This document shows positions 23,697 to 38,028 of a DNA stretch of 64,000 bases, one piece after another (position 1 is the first letter of the stretch; every line of letters begins with the position of its first letter). The position numbers were made by a program, and so were the translations under genes. The notes below the pieces were generated by a model that had not been told where the DNA came from, searched no databases, and was given only the letters and a program-made list of their open reading frames with translations. The stretch is from Posidonia oceanica (Eukaryota > Streptophyta > Magnoliopsida > Alismatales > Posidoniaceae). The DNA is taken from the NCBI GenBank assembly GCA_037176725.1, contig JAZBRS010000074.1, positions 66,592,001-66,656,000 on the forward strand. The letters are read 5' to 3'.

Positions 23697-26600
23697 CGTA
23701 ACTAATCATCCAACCATTGCGGTCGATGGGTCCGAAACCTATCCTTTCCGGTCGATAAGTCCGTAACTTATCATCCAACCATTGCGGTTGATGGGTCCGA
23801 AGCCCATCCATTCTGGTCTTTAAGTCCGTAACATATCATCCAACCTCTACGGTCGATGGGTCCGAAACCTATCCTTTCCGGTCGATAAGTCCGTAACTTA
23901 TGATCCAACCTTTGCGGTCGTTGGGTACGAAACCTATCCATTCCGGTGGATAAGTCCGTAACTTATCATCCAACCTTTGCGGTCGTTGAGTCCGAAACAT
24001 ATCCATTTCGGTCGATAAGTCTGAAACTTATCATCCAACCTTTGCGGTCGATGGGTCCAGAACCTATCCTTTCCGATCGATAAGTCCGTAACTTAACATC
24101 CAACCTTTGCGGTCGATTGATCCGAAACCTATCCTTTCCGATCGATCAGTCCGTAACTTACCATCCAACCTTTGCTGTCGATGGGTCCGAAACCTATCCT
24201 TTCCGGTCGATAAGTCCGTAACTTATCATCCAAACGTTGCGGTCGATGGGTTCGAAACCTATCCTTTCTAGCCGATAAGTCCGTAATTTATCATCCAACC
24301 TATGCGGTGGATGGGTCCGAAACCTATCCTTTACAGTCAATAAGTCCGAAACTTATCATCCAACCTTTGTGGTCGATAGGTCCGAAACCTATCCTTTTCG
24401 GTCGATAAGTCCGAAACTTATCAACCATCCTTTGCGGTCGATGGGTCCGAAACCTATCCTTTTCAGTCGATAAGTCTGAAACTTATCATCCAGCCTTTGC
24501 GGTCGATAGGTCCGAAACCAATCCTCTCGAGTCGATAAGTCTGTAACTTATCATCCAACCTTTACGGTCGATGGGTCCGAAACCTATCCGTTCCGGTCGA
24601 TAAGTCCTTAACTTATCATCCAACCTATGCGGTCGATGGGTCCGAAGCCTATCCTTTCTGGTCGATATGTCCGTAACTTATCATCCAACCTCTGCGGTCG
24701 ATGGGTTCGAAACCTATCCTTTCCGGTCGATAAGTCCGTAACTTATCATCCAACCTTTGCGGTCGATGGGTCCAAAACCTATCCTTTCCGGTCGATAAGT
24801 CCGTAATTTATCATCCAACCTTTGCGGTCCATTGGTCCGAATCCTATCCTTTCCGGTCGATAAGTCCGTAACTTATCATCCATCCTCTGCGGTCAATGAG
24901 TTCGAAACCTATCCTTTCCGGTCGATAAGTCCGTAACTTATCATCCAACCTTAGCAGTCAATGGGTCCGAAACCTTCCCTTTCCTGTCGATAAGTCCGAA
25001 ACTTATCATCCAACCTTTGCGGTCGATGGGATCAAAACCTATCCTTTCCGGTCGATTAGTCCGTAACTTATCATCCAACCGTTGCGGTCGATGGGTCCGA
25101 AACCTATCCTTTCCAGTCGATAAGTCCGAAACTAATCATCCAAACTTTGCGGTCGATGGGTCCGAAACCAATCCTTTTCGGTCGATAAGTCCAAAGCTTT
25201 TCATGCAACCTTTCGGTCGATAGGTTCAAAACCTATCCTTTCTGGTCGATAAGTCCGTAATTTATCATCCAACTATCGCGGTCGATGGGTCCGAAACCTA
25301 TCCTATCCGATCGATAAGTCCGAAACTTATCATCCAACCTTTGCGGTCGATAGGTCCGAAACCTATCCTTTCTGGTCAACATATCCTTAACTTATCATCC
25401 AACCTTTGCGGTCGATGGGTCCGAAACCTATCCTTTCCGGTCGATAAGTCCGTAACAGATCATCCAACCGTCGCGGTCGAAGGGTCCGAAACCTATCGTT
25501 TCAGGTCGATAAGTCTGAAACTTAACATCTAACCATTGTGGTCGACCGGTCCGAAACCTATCCGTTCCGGTCGATATGTCCGTAACTTATCATCCAACTT
25601 TTGCGGTCGATGGGTTCAAAACCTATCCATTCTGGTCGATAAGCCCGTAACTTATCATCCAACCGTTGCGGTCGCTGTGTCCGAAAAATATCCTTTCCAG
25701 TCGATAAGTCCGAAACTTATCATCCAACCTTTGCGGTCGAAGGGTCCGAAACCTATCCTATCCGGTCGATAAGTCCAAAACTTTTCATGCAACCTTTGCG
25801 GTCGATGGGTCCGAAACCTATCCTTTCGGTCAATAAGTCCGTAACTTATCATCCAACCTCAGCGATCAATGAGTTCGAAACCTATCCTTTCCGGTAGAGA
25901 AGTCTGTAACATATCATCCATCCTTTGCGGTCGATGGGTCCGAAACCCACCCTATCAAGTCGATAAGTCCGAAACTTATCAACCAACCTTTGCGGTCGAT
26001 CGGTTCAAAACCTATCCTTTCCAGTCGATAAGTCCGTAACTTATCATCCAACCGTTGCTGTCGATGGGCCCGAAACCTATCCTTTCCTGTCGATAAGTCC
26101 GAAACTTATCATCCAACCATTGCGGTCGATGGGTCCGAAACCAATCCTTTTCGGTCGATAAGTCCGAAACTTATCCTCCAACCTTTGTGGTCGATAGGAC
26201 CGAAACCTATCCTTTCCAGTCGATAAGTCCGAAACTTATCATCCATCCTTTGCAGTCGATAAGTCCGAAACTTATCCTCCAACCTTTGCGGTCGATGGGT
26301 TCAACACCTATCCATTCCGGTCGATAAGTCCGTAACTTATCATCCAACCGTTGCTGTCGATGGGTCCGAAACCTATCCTTTCCTGTCGATAAGTCCGAAA
26401 CTTATCATCCAACCTTTGTGGTCGATGGGTCCGAAACCTATCCTTTTCGGTCGATAAGTTCGAAACTTATCATCCAACCTTAGAGGTCGATAGGTCCGAA
26501 ACCTATCCTTTCCGGTCGATAAGTCCGAAACTTATCATCCATCCATTGCGGTCGATGGGTCCGAAACCTATCCTTTCCGGTCGATAAGTCCAAAACTTAT

Positions 26601-28868
26601 CATCCAGCCTTTGCTGTCGATAGGTCCGAAACCAATCCTCTCCGGTCGATAAGTCCGTAACTTATCATCCAACCTTTGCGGTCGATGGGTCCGACACCTA
26701 TCCGTTCCGGTCGAAAAGTCCGTAACTTATCATCCAACCTACGCGGTCGATGGGTCCGAAGCCTATCCTTTCTGGTCGATAAGTCCGAAACTTATCATCC
26801 AACCTCTGCGGTGGATGGGTCCGAAACCTATCCTTTCCGGTCGATAAGTCCGTAACTTATCATTCATCCTTTGCGGTCGATGGGTCCAAAACCTATCCTT
26901 TCCGGTCGATAAGTACGTAATTTATCATCCAACCTTTGCGGTCGATGGGTACGAAACCTATCCTTTCCGGTCGATAAGTCCGTAACTTATCATCCATCCT
27001 CCGCGGTCAACGAGTTCGAAACCTATCCTTTTCGGTCGATAAGTCCGTAACTTATCATCCAACCTTTGCTGTCCATGGGTCCGAAACCTTCCCTTTCCGA
27101 TCGATAAGTCCGAAACTTATCATCCAACCTTTGCGGTCGATGGGTTCAAAACCTATCCTTTCCGGTCGATAAGTCCGTAACTTATCTTCCAACCGTTGCG
27201 GTCGATGGATCCGAAACCAATCCGTTCCTGTCGATAAGTCCGAAACTTATCAACCAACCTTTGCGGTCGATGTGTCCGAAACCTATCCGTTCCGGTCGAT
27301 AAGTCCAAAACTTTTCATGCAACCTTTGCGGTCGATTGGTACGAAACCTATCCTATCTGGTCGATAAGTCCGTAACTTATCATCCAACCTTCGCGGTCGA
27401 TGGGTCCAAAACCTATCGTTTCCGGTCGATAAGTCCGAAACTTTTCATCCAACCTTTGCGGTCGATATGTCCGAAACCTATCCTTTCTGGATGATTCGTC
27501 CGAAACTTATCATCCAACCTTTACGGTCGATGGGTCCGAAACCTATCCATTCCGGTCGATAAGTCCAAAACTTATCACCCAACCTTTGCGGTCGAAAGGT
27601 CCCTAACCTATCCTCTCCGGTCGATAAGTCCGTAACTTATCATCCAACCAATGCGGTCGATGGGTCCGAAACCTATCCTTTCCGGTCGAAAAGTCCGTAA
27701 CTTATCATCCAACCTTTGCGGTCGATGGGTCCGAAGCCCATCCTTTCTGGTCGTTAAGTCCGTAATATATCATCCAACCTCTACGGTCGATGGGTCCGAA
27801 ACCTATCCTTTCAGGTCGATAAGTCCGTAACTTATCATCCAACCTTTGCGGTCGTTGGGTACGAAACCTATCCATTCTGGTGGATAAGTCCGTAACTTAT
27901 CATCCAACCTGTGCGGTCGTTGGGTCCGAAACATATCATTTCTTGTCGAAAAGTCCGAAACTTATCATCCCGCCTTTGCGGTCGATAGGTCCGAAACCTA
28001 TCCACTCCCGTCGATAAGTCCGTAACTTATCATCCAACCTTTGTGGTCGATTGGTCCGAAGCCTATCCTTTTTGGTCGATAAGTCCGTAACTTATAATCC
28101 AACCTCTGCGGTCGATGGGTCCGAAACCTATCCTTTCCTGTCGAAAAGTCCGTAACTTATCTTCCAACATTTGCGGTCATTGGGTCCGAAACCAATCCTT
28201 CCCGGTCGATAAGTCCGTAACTTATCATCCAACCTTTGCGGTCATTGGGTCCGAAACCAATCGTTTCCGATCGATAAGTCTGAAACTTATCATCCAACCT
28301 TTGCGGTCAATGGGTCCAAACCCTATCCTTTCCGATCGATAAGTCCGTAACTTAACATCCAACCTTTGCGGTCGATAGGTCCGAAACCTATCCTTTCCGA
28401 TCGATCAGTCCGTAACTTACCATCCAACCTTGGCGGTCGATGGGTCCGAAACCTATCCTTTCCGGTCGATAAGTCCGTAACTTATCATCCAACCGTTGCA
28501 GTCGATGGGTACGAAACCTATCCTTTCTAGTCGATAAGTTCGTAATTTATCATCCAACCTAAGCGGTCGATTGGTCCGAAACCTATCCTTTCCGATCGAT
28601 AAGTCCGTAACTTATCATCCAACCATAGCGGTCGATGGGTCCGAAAGCTATCCTATCCGGTCGATAAGTCTGAAACTTATCATCCAACCTTTGCGGTCGA
28701 TGGGTCCAAAACCTATCTTTTCCGGTCGATAAGTCCGTAACTTATCATCCAACCTTTGCAGTCGATGGGTCCGGAACCTTTCCTTCCCAGTCGATAAGTC
28801 CGAAACTTATCATCCAACCTTTGCGGTCGATCGGTCCGAAACCTATCCTTTCCGGTCGATAAGTCCGT
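23697..28868. repeat. Block B1: diverged higher-order block, first copy
   Basis: About 5.2 kb of the same dimer in a different variant order from A. It is repeated almost base for base at 38,029-43,201 (offset 14,332, becoming 14,333 after a private one-base loss, 'ctttcggtcg', near 25,211). Internal older repeats are visible: 'aatcctctc' at 24,520 and 26,634 (2114 bp), and 'gaagcccatcc' near 23,799 and 27,733 (about 3.93 kb). It contains an A-A-B doublet at 26,218-26,289. No gene or unique sequence is seen. Confidence 0.85.
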
Positions 28869-29339
28869 AATTTATCATCCAACCATTGCGGTCGATGGGT
28901 CCGAAACCCCTTTCCGGTCGATAAGTCCGTAACTTATCATCCAACCTCTGCTGTCAATGAGTTCGTAACCTATCCTTTCCGGTCGATAAGGCCGTAACTT
29001 ATCATGGATCCTTTGCGGTCGATGGGTCCGAAACCTACCCATTCCGGTCGATAAGTCCGAAACTTATCATCCAACCTGTGCGGTCGATGGGTTCAAAACC
29101 TATCCTTTCCGGTCGACAAGTCCGTAACTAATCATCCAACCGTTGCTGTCGATGGGTCCGAAACATATCCTTTCCAGTCGATAAGTCCGAAACTTATCAT
29201 CCAACCTTTGCGGTCGATGGGTCCGAAACTTATCCTTTTCGGTCGATAAGATCGAAACTTATCATCCAACCTTTGTGGTCGATAGGTCCGAAACCTATCC
29301 TTTCCGGTCGATAGGTCCGAAATTTATCATCCAACCTTC
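28869..29339. repeat. Rearranged A fragment between B1 and A6
   Basis: To the left the sequence follows B. From about 28,869 it matches A-unit positions equivalent to 4450-4920 of A1, including the A1-specific 'catggatcc' (near 29,007) and 'aaacttatcc' (near 29,226). Near 29,340 it jumps forward to the A position equivalent to about 5830. The fragment also has a private 3-bp loss, 'gaaacccctttcc' near 28,910. Two breakpoints within 500 bp mark a compound rearrangement. Confidence 0.78.
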
Positions 29340-32300
29340 GCGGTCGAAGGGTCCGAAACCTATCCTTTCCGGTCGATAAGTCCGAAACTTATCATCCAAC
29401 CATTGCGGTCGATGGGTCCGAAACCTATCCTTTCCGGTTGATAAGTCCGTAACTTATCATCCAACCTCTGCAGTCGATGAGTTCGAAACCTATCCTTTCC
29501 TGTCGATAAGTACGTTACTGATCATCCATCCTTTGCGGTCGTTGGGTCCGAAACCAATCCTTTCTGGTCGATAAGTTTGAAACTTATCATCCAACCTTTG
29601 CAGTCGATGGGTCCAAAACCTATCCTTTCCGGTCGATAAGTCCGTAACTGATCATCCAACCTTTGCGGTCGTTGGGTCCGAAACCTATCCTTTCCGGTCG
29701 ATAAGTCCGAAACTTATCATCCAACCTTTGCGATCGATGGGTCCGAAACCTATCCTTTCCGGTCGATAAGTCCGAAACTTATCATCCAACCTTTGTGGTC
29801 GATAGGTCCAAAACCTATCCTTTCCGGTCGATAAGCCCGAAACTTATCATCCAACTTTTGAGGTCGATGGGTCCGAAACCGATCCTTTCCGGTTGATAAG
29901 TCCGTAACTTATCATCCAACCTCCGCAGTCGTTGAGTTCAAAACCTATCCTTTCCAGTCGATAAGTACGAAACTGATCATCCAACCTTTGCGGTCGTTGG
30001 GACCGAATCCTATCCTTTCCGGTCGATAAGCCCGTAACTTATCTTCCAACCTTTGCGGTCGATAGGTCCGAAACCTATCCTTTTCGGTCGATCAGTACGA
30101 AACTTATCATCCAACCTATGGGTCGATGGGTCCGAAACCTATCCTTTCCGGTCGATAAGTCCGAAACTTATCATCCAACCATTGTAGTCGCTTGGTCCGA
30201 AAGCTATCCTCTCCGGTCGATAAGTCCGTAACTTAACATCCAACCTTTGCGGTCGATGGGTCCGAAACCTATCCATTCCGGTCGATAAGTCCGAAACTTA
30301 TCATCCAACCTGTGCTGTCGATAGCACAGAAACCTATCCTTTCCGGTCGATAAGTCCGAAACATATCATCCAACCTTTGCGGTCGATGGGTCCGAAACCT
30401 ATCCTTTCCGGTCGATAAGTCCGAAAATTATCTTCCAACCTATGCGGCCGATAGGTCCGAAACCAATCCTTTCCGGTCGAAAAGTCCGTAAATTATCATC
30501 CAACCTTTGCGGTCGATAGGTCCGAAACCTATCCTTTCTGGTCGATCTATCCGTAACTTATCATCCAACCTTTGCGGTCGATGGGTCCGAAACCTATCCT
30601 TTCCGGTCGATAAGTCCGTAACTAATCATCCAACCTTTGCGGTCGATGGGCCCGAAACCTATCGTTTCAGGTCGATAACTCCGAAACTTAACATCCAACC
30701 ATTGTGGTCGATAGGTTCGAAACCTATCCTTTCCGGTCGATAAGTCCGAAACTTATCATCCAACCTTTGCGGTCGATGGGTCCGAAACCAATCATTTCCG
30801 GTCGATAAGTCGGAAACTTATCATACAACCTTTGCGGTCGATAGGTCTGAAACCTATCCTTTTCGGTCGATAAGTCCGTAACTTATCAACCAACCTTTGC
30901 GGTCGAAGGGTCCGAAACCTATCCTTTCCGGTCGATAAGTCCGTAATTTATCATCCAACCATTGCGGTCGATGGGTCCGAAACCTATCCTTTCCGGTCGA
31001 TAAGTTCGTAACTTATCATCCAACCTCTGCTGTCAATGAGTTCGTAACCTATCCTTTCCGGTCGATAAGGCCGTAACTTATCATGGAACCTTTGCGGTCG
31101 ATGGGTCCGAAACCTACCCATTCCGGTCGATAAGTCCGAAACTTATCATCCAACCTGTGCGGTCGATGGGTTCAAAACCTATCCTTTCTGGTCGACAAGT
31201 CCGTAACTAATCATCCAACCGTTGCTGTCGAAGGGTCCGAAACATATCCTTTCCAGTCGATAAGTCCGAAACTTATCATCCAACCTTTGCGGTCGATGGG
31301 TCCGAAACCTATCCTTTTCGGTCGATAAGACCGAAACTTATCATCCAACCTTTGTGGTCGATAGGTCCGAAACCTATCCTTTCCGGTCGATAGGTCCGAA
31401 ATTTATCATCCAGCCTTTGCGGTCGATGGGTCCGAAACCTATCCATTCCGGTCGATAAGTCCGAAACTTATCATACAACCTTTCCGGTCGATCGGTCCGA
31501 AACCTATCCTTTCCGGTCGATAAGTCCGTAACTTATCATCCAACCTTTGCGGTCGATGGGTCCGAAAGCTATCCTTTCCGGTCGATAAGTCCGAAACTTA
31601 TCATCCAACCTTTGCGGTCGATAGGTCCGAAACCTATCCATTCTGGTCGATTAGTCCGAAACTTATCATCCAACCTTTGCGGTCGATGGATCCGAAACCT
31701 ATCCTTTCTGGTCGTTAAGTCCGAAACTTATGATCCAACCTTTGCGGTCGATAGGTCCGAAACCTATCCTCTTCGGTCGATAAGTCCGTAACTTATCATC
31801 CAACCTTTGCTGTCGATGGGACCGAAACCTATCCTTTCCGGTCGATAAGTCCGTAACTTATCATCCAACCTCTGCGGTCGATGGGTCTGAAGCCTATCCT
31901 TTCTGGTCGATAAGTCCGTAACTTATCAACCAACCTCTACGGTCGATGGGTCCGAAACCTATCCTTTCCGGTCGATAAGTCCGTAACTTATCATCCATCC
32001 TTTTCGGTCGTTGGGTCCGAAACCCATCCTTTCCGGTCGAAAAGTCCGTAACTTATCATCCAACCTTTGCGGTCGTTGCATCCGAAACCTATCCTTTCCG
32101 GTCGAAAAGTCTGAAACCTTTCAACCAACCTTTGCGGACGATGGGTACAAAACCTATCCTTTCCGGTCGATAAGTCCGTAACTTAACATCCAACCTTTGC
32201 GGTCGATAGGTCCGAAACCTATCCTTTCCGATCGCTAAGTCAGTAACGTACCATCCAACCGTTGCGATCGATGGGTCTGAAACCTATCCTTTCCGGTCGT

Positions 32301-33599
32301 TAAGTCCGTAACTTATCATCTAACCTTTGCGGTCGATGGGTTCGAAACCTATCCTTTCTTGTCGATAAGTCCGGTACATATCATCCAACCTTTGCGGTCG
32401 ATGGGTCTGAAACCATTCCTTTCCGGTCGATAAGTCCTAAACTTATCATCCAACCATTGCGGTCGATGGGTCCGAAACCAATCCTTTCCAGTCGATAAGT
32501 CAGAAACTTATCATCCAACCATTGCGGTCGATAAGTCCGTAACTTATCATCCATCCTTTGCAGTCGATATGTCCGAAACCAATCCATTCCAGTCGATAAG
32601 TCCGAAACTTAACATCCAACCTTTGCGGTCGATGGGTCCGAAACCTATCCTTTCCGGTCGATAAGTTCGAAACATATCATCCAACCTTTGCGGTCGATAT
32701 GTCCGAAACCTAGCCTTTCCGGTCGATTAGTCCGAAACTTATCATCCAACCTTTGGGTCGATGGGTGCGAAACCTATCCTTTCCGGTCGATAAGTCCGAA
32801 ACTTATCATCCAACCTTTGCGGTCGATAGGTCCGAAACCAATCCTCTCCGGTCGATAAGTCCGTAACAAATCTTCCAACCTTTGCGGTCGATGGGTCCGA
32901 AACCTATCCGTTCCGGTCGATAAGTCCGTAACTTATCATCCAACCTATGCGGTCGATGGGTCCGAAGCCTATCCTTTCTGGTCGTTAAGTCCGTAACTTA
33001 TCTTCCAACCTCTGCGGTCGATGGGTCCGAAACCTATCCTTTCCGGTCGATAAGTCCGTAACTTATCATCCAACCTTTGCGGTCGATGGGTCCAAAACCA
33101 ATCCTTTCTGGTCGATATGTCCGTAACTTATCATCCAACCGTTGCGGTCGCTGGGTCCGAAACCTATCCTTTCCAGTCGATAAGTCCGAAACTTATCATC
33201 CAACCTTTGCGGTCGATGGGTCCGAAACCTATCCTTTTCGGTCGATAAGTCCAAAACTTTTCATGCAACCTTTGCGGTCGATTGGTCCGAAACCTATCCT
33301 TTCTGGTCTATAAGTCCGTATCTTATCATCCAACCTTCGCGGTCGAAGGGTCCGTAACCTATCCTTTCCGGACGATTCGTCCGAAACTTATCATCCAACC
33401 TTTACGGTCGATTGGTCCGAAACCTATCCATTCCGGTCGATTAGTCCGAAACTTATCATCCACCCTTTGCGGTCAATAGGTCCGAAACCTATCCTCTCCG
33501 GTCGATAAGTCCGAAACTTATCATCCAACCATTGCGGTCGATGGGTCCGAAACCTATCGTTTCCGGTTGATAAGTCCGTAACTTATCATCCAACCTCTG
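29340..33599. repeat. HOR copy A6 (no 390-bp duplication)
   Basis: The landmark at 29,471 is 4129 bp from the next at 33,600. This equals 4518 - 390 + 1: the internal duplication is absent, and the base missing in 'gatgggtcgaaacc' of A3-A5 and A7 is present (near 30,257). A6 therefore resembles A1/A2 rather than its neighbour A7. Minor private changes include 'gaaaccattcc' near 32,410. Confidence 0.87.
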
Positions 33600-34225
33600 C
33601 AGTCGATGAGTTCGAATCCTATCCTTTCCTGTCGATAAGTACGTTACTGATCATCCATCCTTTGTGGTCGTTGGGTCCGAAACCTATCCTTTCTGGTCGA
33701 TAAGTTTGAAACTTATCATCCAACCTTTGCAGTCGATGGGTCCAAAACCTATCCTTTCCGATCGATAAGTCCGTAACTGATCATCCAACCTTTGCGGTCG
33801 TTGGGTCCGAAACCTATCCTTTCCGGTCGATAAGTCCGAAACTTATCATCCACCCTTTGTGGTCAATAGGTCCGAAACCTATCCTCTCCGGTCGATAAGT
33901 CCGAAACTTATCATCCAACCATTGCGGTCGATGGGTCCGAAACCTATCCTTTCTGGTTGATAAGTCCGTAACTTATCATCCAACCTCTGCAGTCGATGAG
34001 TTCGAAACCTATCCATTCCTGTCGATAAGTACGTTACTGATCATCCATCCTTTGTGGTCGTTGGGTCCGAAACCTATCCTTTCTGGTCGATAAGTTTGAA
34101 ACTTATCATCCAACCTTTGCAGTCGATGGGTCCAAAACCTATAATTTCCGGTCGATAAGTCCGTAACTGATCATCCAACCTTTGCGGTCGTTGGGTCCGA
34201 AACCTATCCTTTCCGGTCGATAAGT
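33446..34225. repeat. Internal 390-bp tandem duplication in A7
   Basis: 'cagtcgatgag' occurs at 33,600 and 33,990. Here the second copy reads 'ctttgtggtcg' rather than the 'ctttggcgtcg' of A3-A5. A7 therefore branched before that change or was converted by its first copy. Confidence 0.85.
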
Positions 34226-37200
34226 CCGAAACTTATCATCCAACCTTTGCGATCGATGGGTCCAAAACCTATCCTTTCCGGTCGATAAGTCCGAAACTAA
34301 TCATCCAACCTTTGTGGTCGATAGGTCCAAAACCTATCCTTTCCGGTCGATAAGCCCGAAACTTATCATCCAACCTTTGAGGTCGATGGGTCCGAAACCG
34401 ATCCTTTCCGGTTGATAAGTCCGTAACTTATCATCCAACCTCCGCAGTCGTTGAGTTCAAAACCTATCCTTTCCGGTCGATAAGTACGAAACTGATCATC
34501 CAACCTTTGCGGTCGTTGGGACCGAAACCTATCCTTTCCGGTCGATAAGTCCGTAACTTACCTTCCAACCTTTGCGGTCGATAGGTCCGAAACCTATCCT
34601 TTCCGGTCGATCAGTACGAAACTTATCATCCAACCTATGGGTCGATGGGTCCGAAACCTATCCTTTCCGGTCGATAAGTCCGAAACTTATCATCCAACCA
34701 TTGTAGTCGCTTGGTCCGAAAGCTATCCTCTCCGGTCGATAAGTCCGTAACTTAACATCCAACCTTTGCGGTCGATGGGTCGAAACCTATCCATTCCGGT
34801 CGATAAGTCCGAAACTTATCATCCAACCTGTGCTATCGATAGCACCGAAACCTATCCTTTTCGGTCGATAAATCCGAAACATATCATCCAACCTTTGCGG
34901 TCGATGGGACCGAAACCTATCCTTTCCGGTCGATAAGTCCGAAAATTATCTTAGAACCTTTGCGGCCGATAGGTCCGAAACCTATCCTTTCCGGTCGAAA
35001 AGTCCGTAAATTATCATCCAACCTTTGCGGTCGATAGGTCCGAAACCTATCCTTTCTGGTCGATCTATCCGTAACTTATCATCCAACCTTTGCGGTCGAT
35101 GGGTCCGAAACCTATCCTTTCCGGTCGATAAGTCCGTAACTAATCATCCAACCTTTGCGGTCGATGGGCCCGAAACCTATCGTTTCAGGTCGATAACTCC
35201 GAAACTTAACATCCAACCATTGTGGTCGATAGGTTCGAAACCTATCCTTTCCGGTCGATAAGTCCGAAACTTATCATCCAACCTTTGCGGTCGATGGGTC
35301 CGAAACCAATCATTTCCGGTCGATAAGTCGGAAACTTATCATACAACCTTTGCGGTCGATAGGTCTGAAACCTATCCTTTCCGGTCGATAAGTCCGTAAC
35401 TTATCAACCAACCTTTGCGGTCGAAGGGTCCGAAACCTATCCTTTCCGGTCGATAAGTCCGTAATTTATCATCCAACCATTCGGTTGATGGGTCCGAAAC
35501 CTATCCTTTCCGGTCGATAAGTCCGTAACTTATCATCCAACCTCTGCTGTCAATGAGTTCGTAACCTATCCTTTCTGGTCGATAAGGCCGTAACTTATCA
35601 TGGAACCTTTGCGGTCGATGGGTCCGAAACCTACCCATTCCGGTCGATAAGTCCGAAACTTATCATCCAACCTGTGCGGTCGATGGGTTCAAAACCTATC
35701 CTTTCCGGTCGACAAGTCCGTAACTAATCATCCAACCGTTGCTGTCGATGGGTCCGAAACATATCCTTTCCAGTCGATAAGTCCGAAACTTATCATCCAT
35801 CCTTTGCAGTCGATGGGTCCGAAACCTATCCTTTTCGGTCGATAAGACCGAAACTTATCATCCAACCTTTGTGGTCGATAGGTCCGAAACCTATCCTTTC
35901 CGGTCGATAGGTCCGAAATTTATCATCCAGCCTTTGCGGTCGATGGGTCCGAAACCTATCCATTCCGGTCGATAAGTCCGAAACTTATCATACAACCTTT
36001 CCGGTCGATCGGTCCGAAACCTATCCTTTCCGGTCGATAAGTCCGTAACTTATCATCCAACCTTTGCGGTCGATGGGTCCGAAAGCTATCCTTTCCGGTC
36101 GATAAGTCCGAAACTTATCATCCAACCTTTGCGGTCGATAGGTCCGAAACCTATCCATTCTGGTCGATTAGTCCGAAACTTATCATCCAACCTTTGCGGT
36201 CGATGGGTCCGAAACCTATCCTTTCTGGTCGTTAAGTCCGAAACTTATGATCCAACCTTTGCGGTCGATAGGTCCGAAACCTATCCTCTTCGGTCGATAA
36301 GTCCGTAACTTATCATCCAACCTTTGCTGTCGATGGGACTGAAACCTATCCATTCCGGTCGATAAGTCCGTAACTTATCATCCAACCTCTGCGGTCGATG
36401 GGTCTGAAGCCTATCCTTTCTGGTCGATCAGTCCGTAACTTATCAACCAACCACTACGGTCGATGGGTCCGAAACCTATCCTTTCCGGTCGATAAGTCCG
36501 TAACTTATCATCCATCCTTTGCGGTCGTTGGGTCCGAAACCTATCCTTTCCGGTCGAAAAGTCCGAAACTTATCATCCAACCTTTGCGGTCGTTGCATCC
36601 GAAACCTATCCTTTCCGGTCGAAAAGTCTGAAACCTTTCAACCAACCTTTGCGGACGATGGGTACAAAACCTATCCTTTCCGGTCGATAAGTCCGTAACT
36701 TAACATCCAACCTTTGCGGTCGATAGGTCCGAAACCTATCCTTTCCGATCGCTAAGTCAGTAACGTACCATCCAACCGTTGCGATCGATGGGTCCGAAAC
36801 CTATCCTTTCCGGTCGTTAAGTCCGTAACTTATCATCTAACCTTTGCGGTCGATGGGTTCGAAACCTATCCTTTCTTGTCGATAAGTCCGGTACATATCA
36901 TCCAACCTTTACGGTCGATGGGTCTGAAACCTATCCTTTCCGGTCGATAAGTCCTTAACTTATCATCCAACCATTGCAGTCGATGGGTCCGAAACCAATC
37001 CTTTCCAGTCGATAAGTCAGAAACTTATCATCCAACCATTGCGGTCGATAAGTCCGTAACTTATCATCCATCCTTTGCAGTCGATAGGTCCGAAACCAAT
37101 CCATTCCAGTCGATAAGTCCGAAACTTAACATCCAACCTTTGCGGTCGATGGGTCCGAAACCTATCCTTTCTGGTCGATAAGTCCGAAACATATCATCCA

Positions 37201-38028
37201 ACCTTTGCGGTCGATAGGTCCGAAACCTAGCCTTTCCGGTCGATTAGTCCGAAACTTATCATCCAACCTTTGGGTCGATGGGTGCGAAACCTATCCTTTC
37301 CGGTCGATAAGTCCGAAACTTATCATCCAGCCTTTGCTGTCGATAGGTCCGAAACCAATCCTCTCCGGTCGATAAGTCCGTAACTAATCTTCCAACCTTT
37401 GCGGTCGATGGGTCCGAAACCTATCCGTTCCGGTCGATATGTCCGTAACTTATCATCCAACCTATGCGGTCGATGGGTCCGAAGCCTATCCTTTCTGGTC
37501 GATAAGTCCGTAACTTATCTTCCAACCTCTGCGGTCGATGGGTCCGAAACCTATCCTTTCCGGTCGATAAGTCCGTAACTTATCATCCAACCTTTGCGGT
37601 CGATGGGTCCAAAACCAATCCTTTCCGGTCGATATGTCCGTAACTTATCATCCAACCGTTGCGGTCGCTGGGTCCGAAACCTATCCTTTCCAGTCGATAA
37701 GTCCGAAACTTATCATCCAACCTTTGCGGTCGATGGGTCCGAAACCTATCCTTTTCGGTCGATAAGTCCAAAACTTTTCATGCAACCTTTGCGGTCGATT
37801 GGTCCGAAACCAATCCTTTCTGGTCGATAAGTCCGTAACTTATCATCCAACCTTCGCGGTCGAAGGGTCCGAAACCTATCCTTTCCGGACGATTCGTCCG
37901 AAACTTATCATCCAACCTTTACGGTCGATTGGTCCGAAACCTATCCATTCCGGTCGATTCGTCCGAAACTTATCATCCACCCTTTGCGGTCAATAGGTCC
38001 TAAACCTATCCTCTCCGGTCGATAAGTC
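33600..38028. repeat. HOR copy A7 (ends in block B2)
   Basis: This has the 390-bp duplication and the 'gatgggtcgaaacc' loss, like A3-A5. It has its own one-base loss, 'ccattcggttg' near 35,480. It keeps the dimer deleted in A5 ('cctttgggtcg' near 37,268). Markers lie 14,269 bp after A5 up to that point and 14,332 bp after it; the change of 63 is the 64-bp A5 deletion minus this one base. At 38,029 it enters B2 exactly as A5 enters B1. Confidence 0.88.

Noticed and set aside
28115..28342. Possible gene shared by 28,115, 42,448, 43,552, 52,719 and 53,823
   Set aside because: These are homologous satellite segments at the B2/C1-type 1104-bp and 10,271-bp spacings. The encoded peptides are the same periodic motif as elsewhere.
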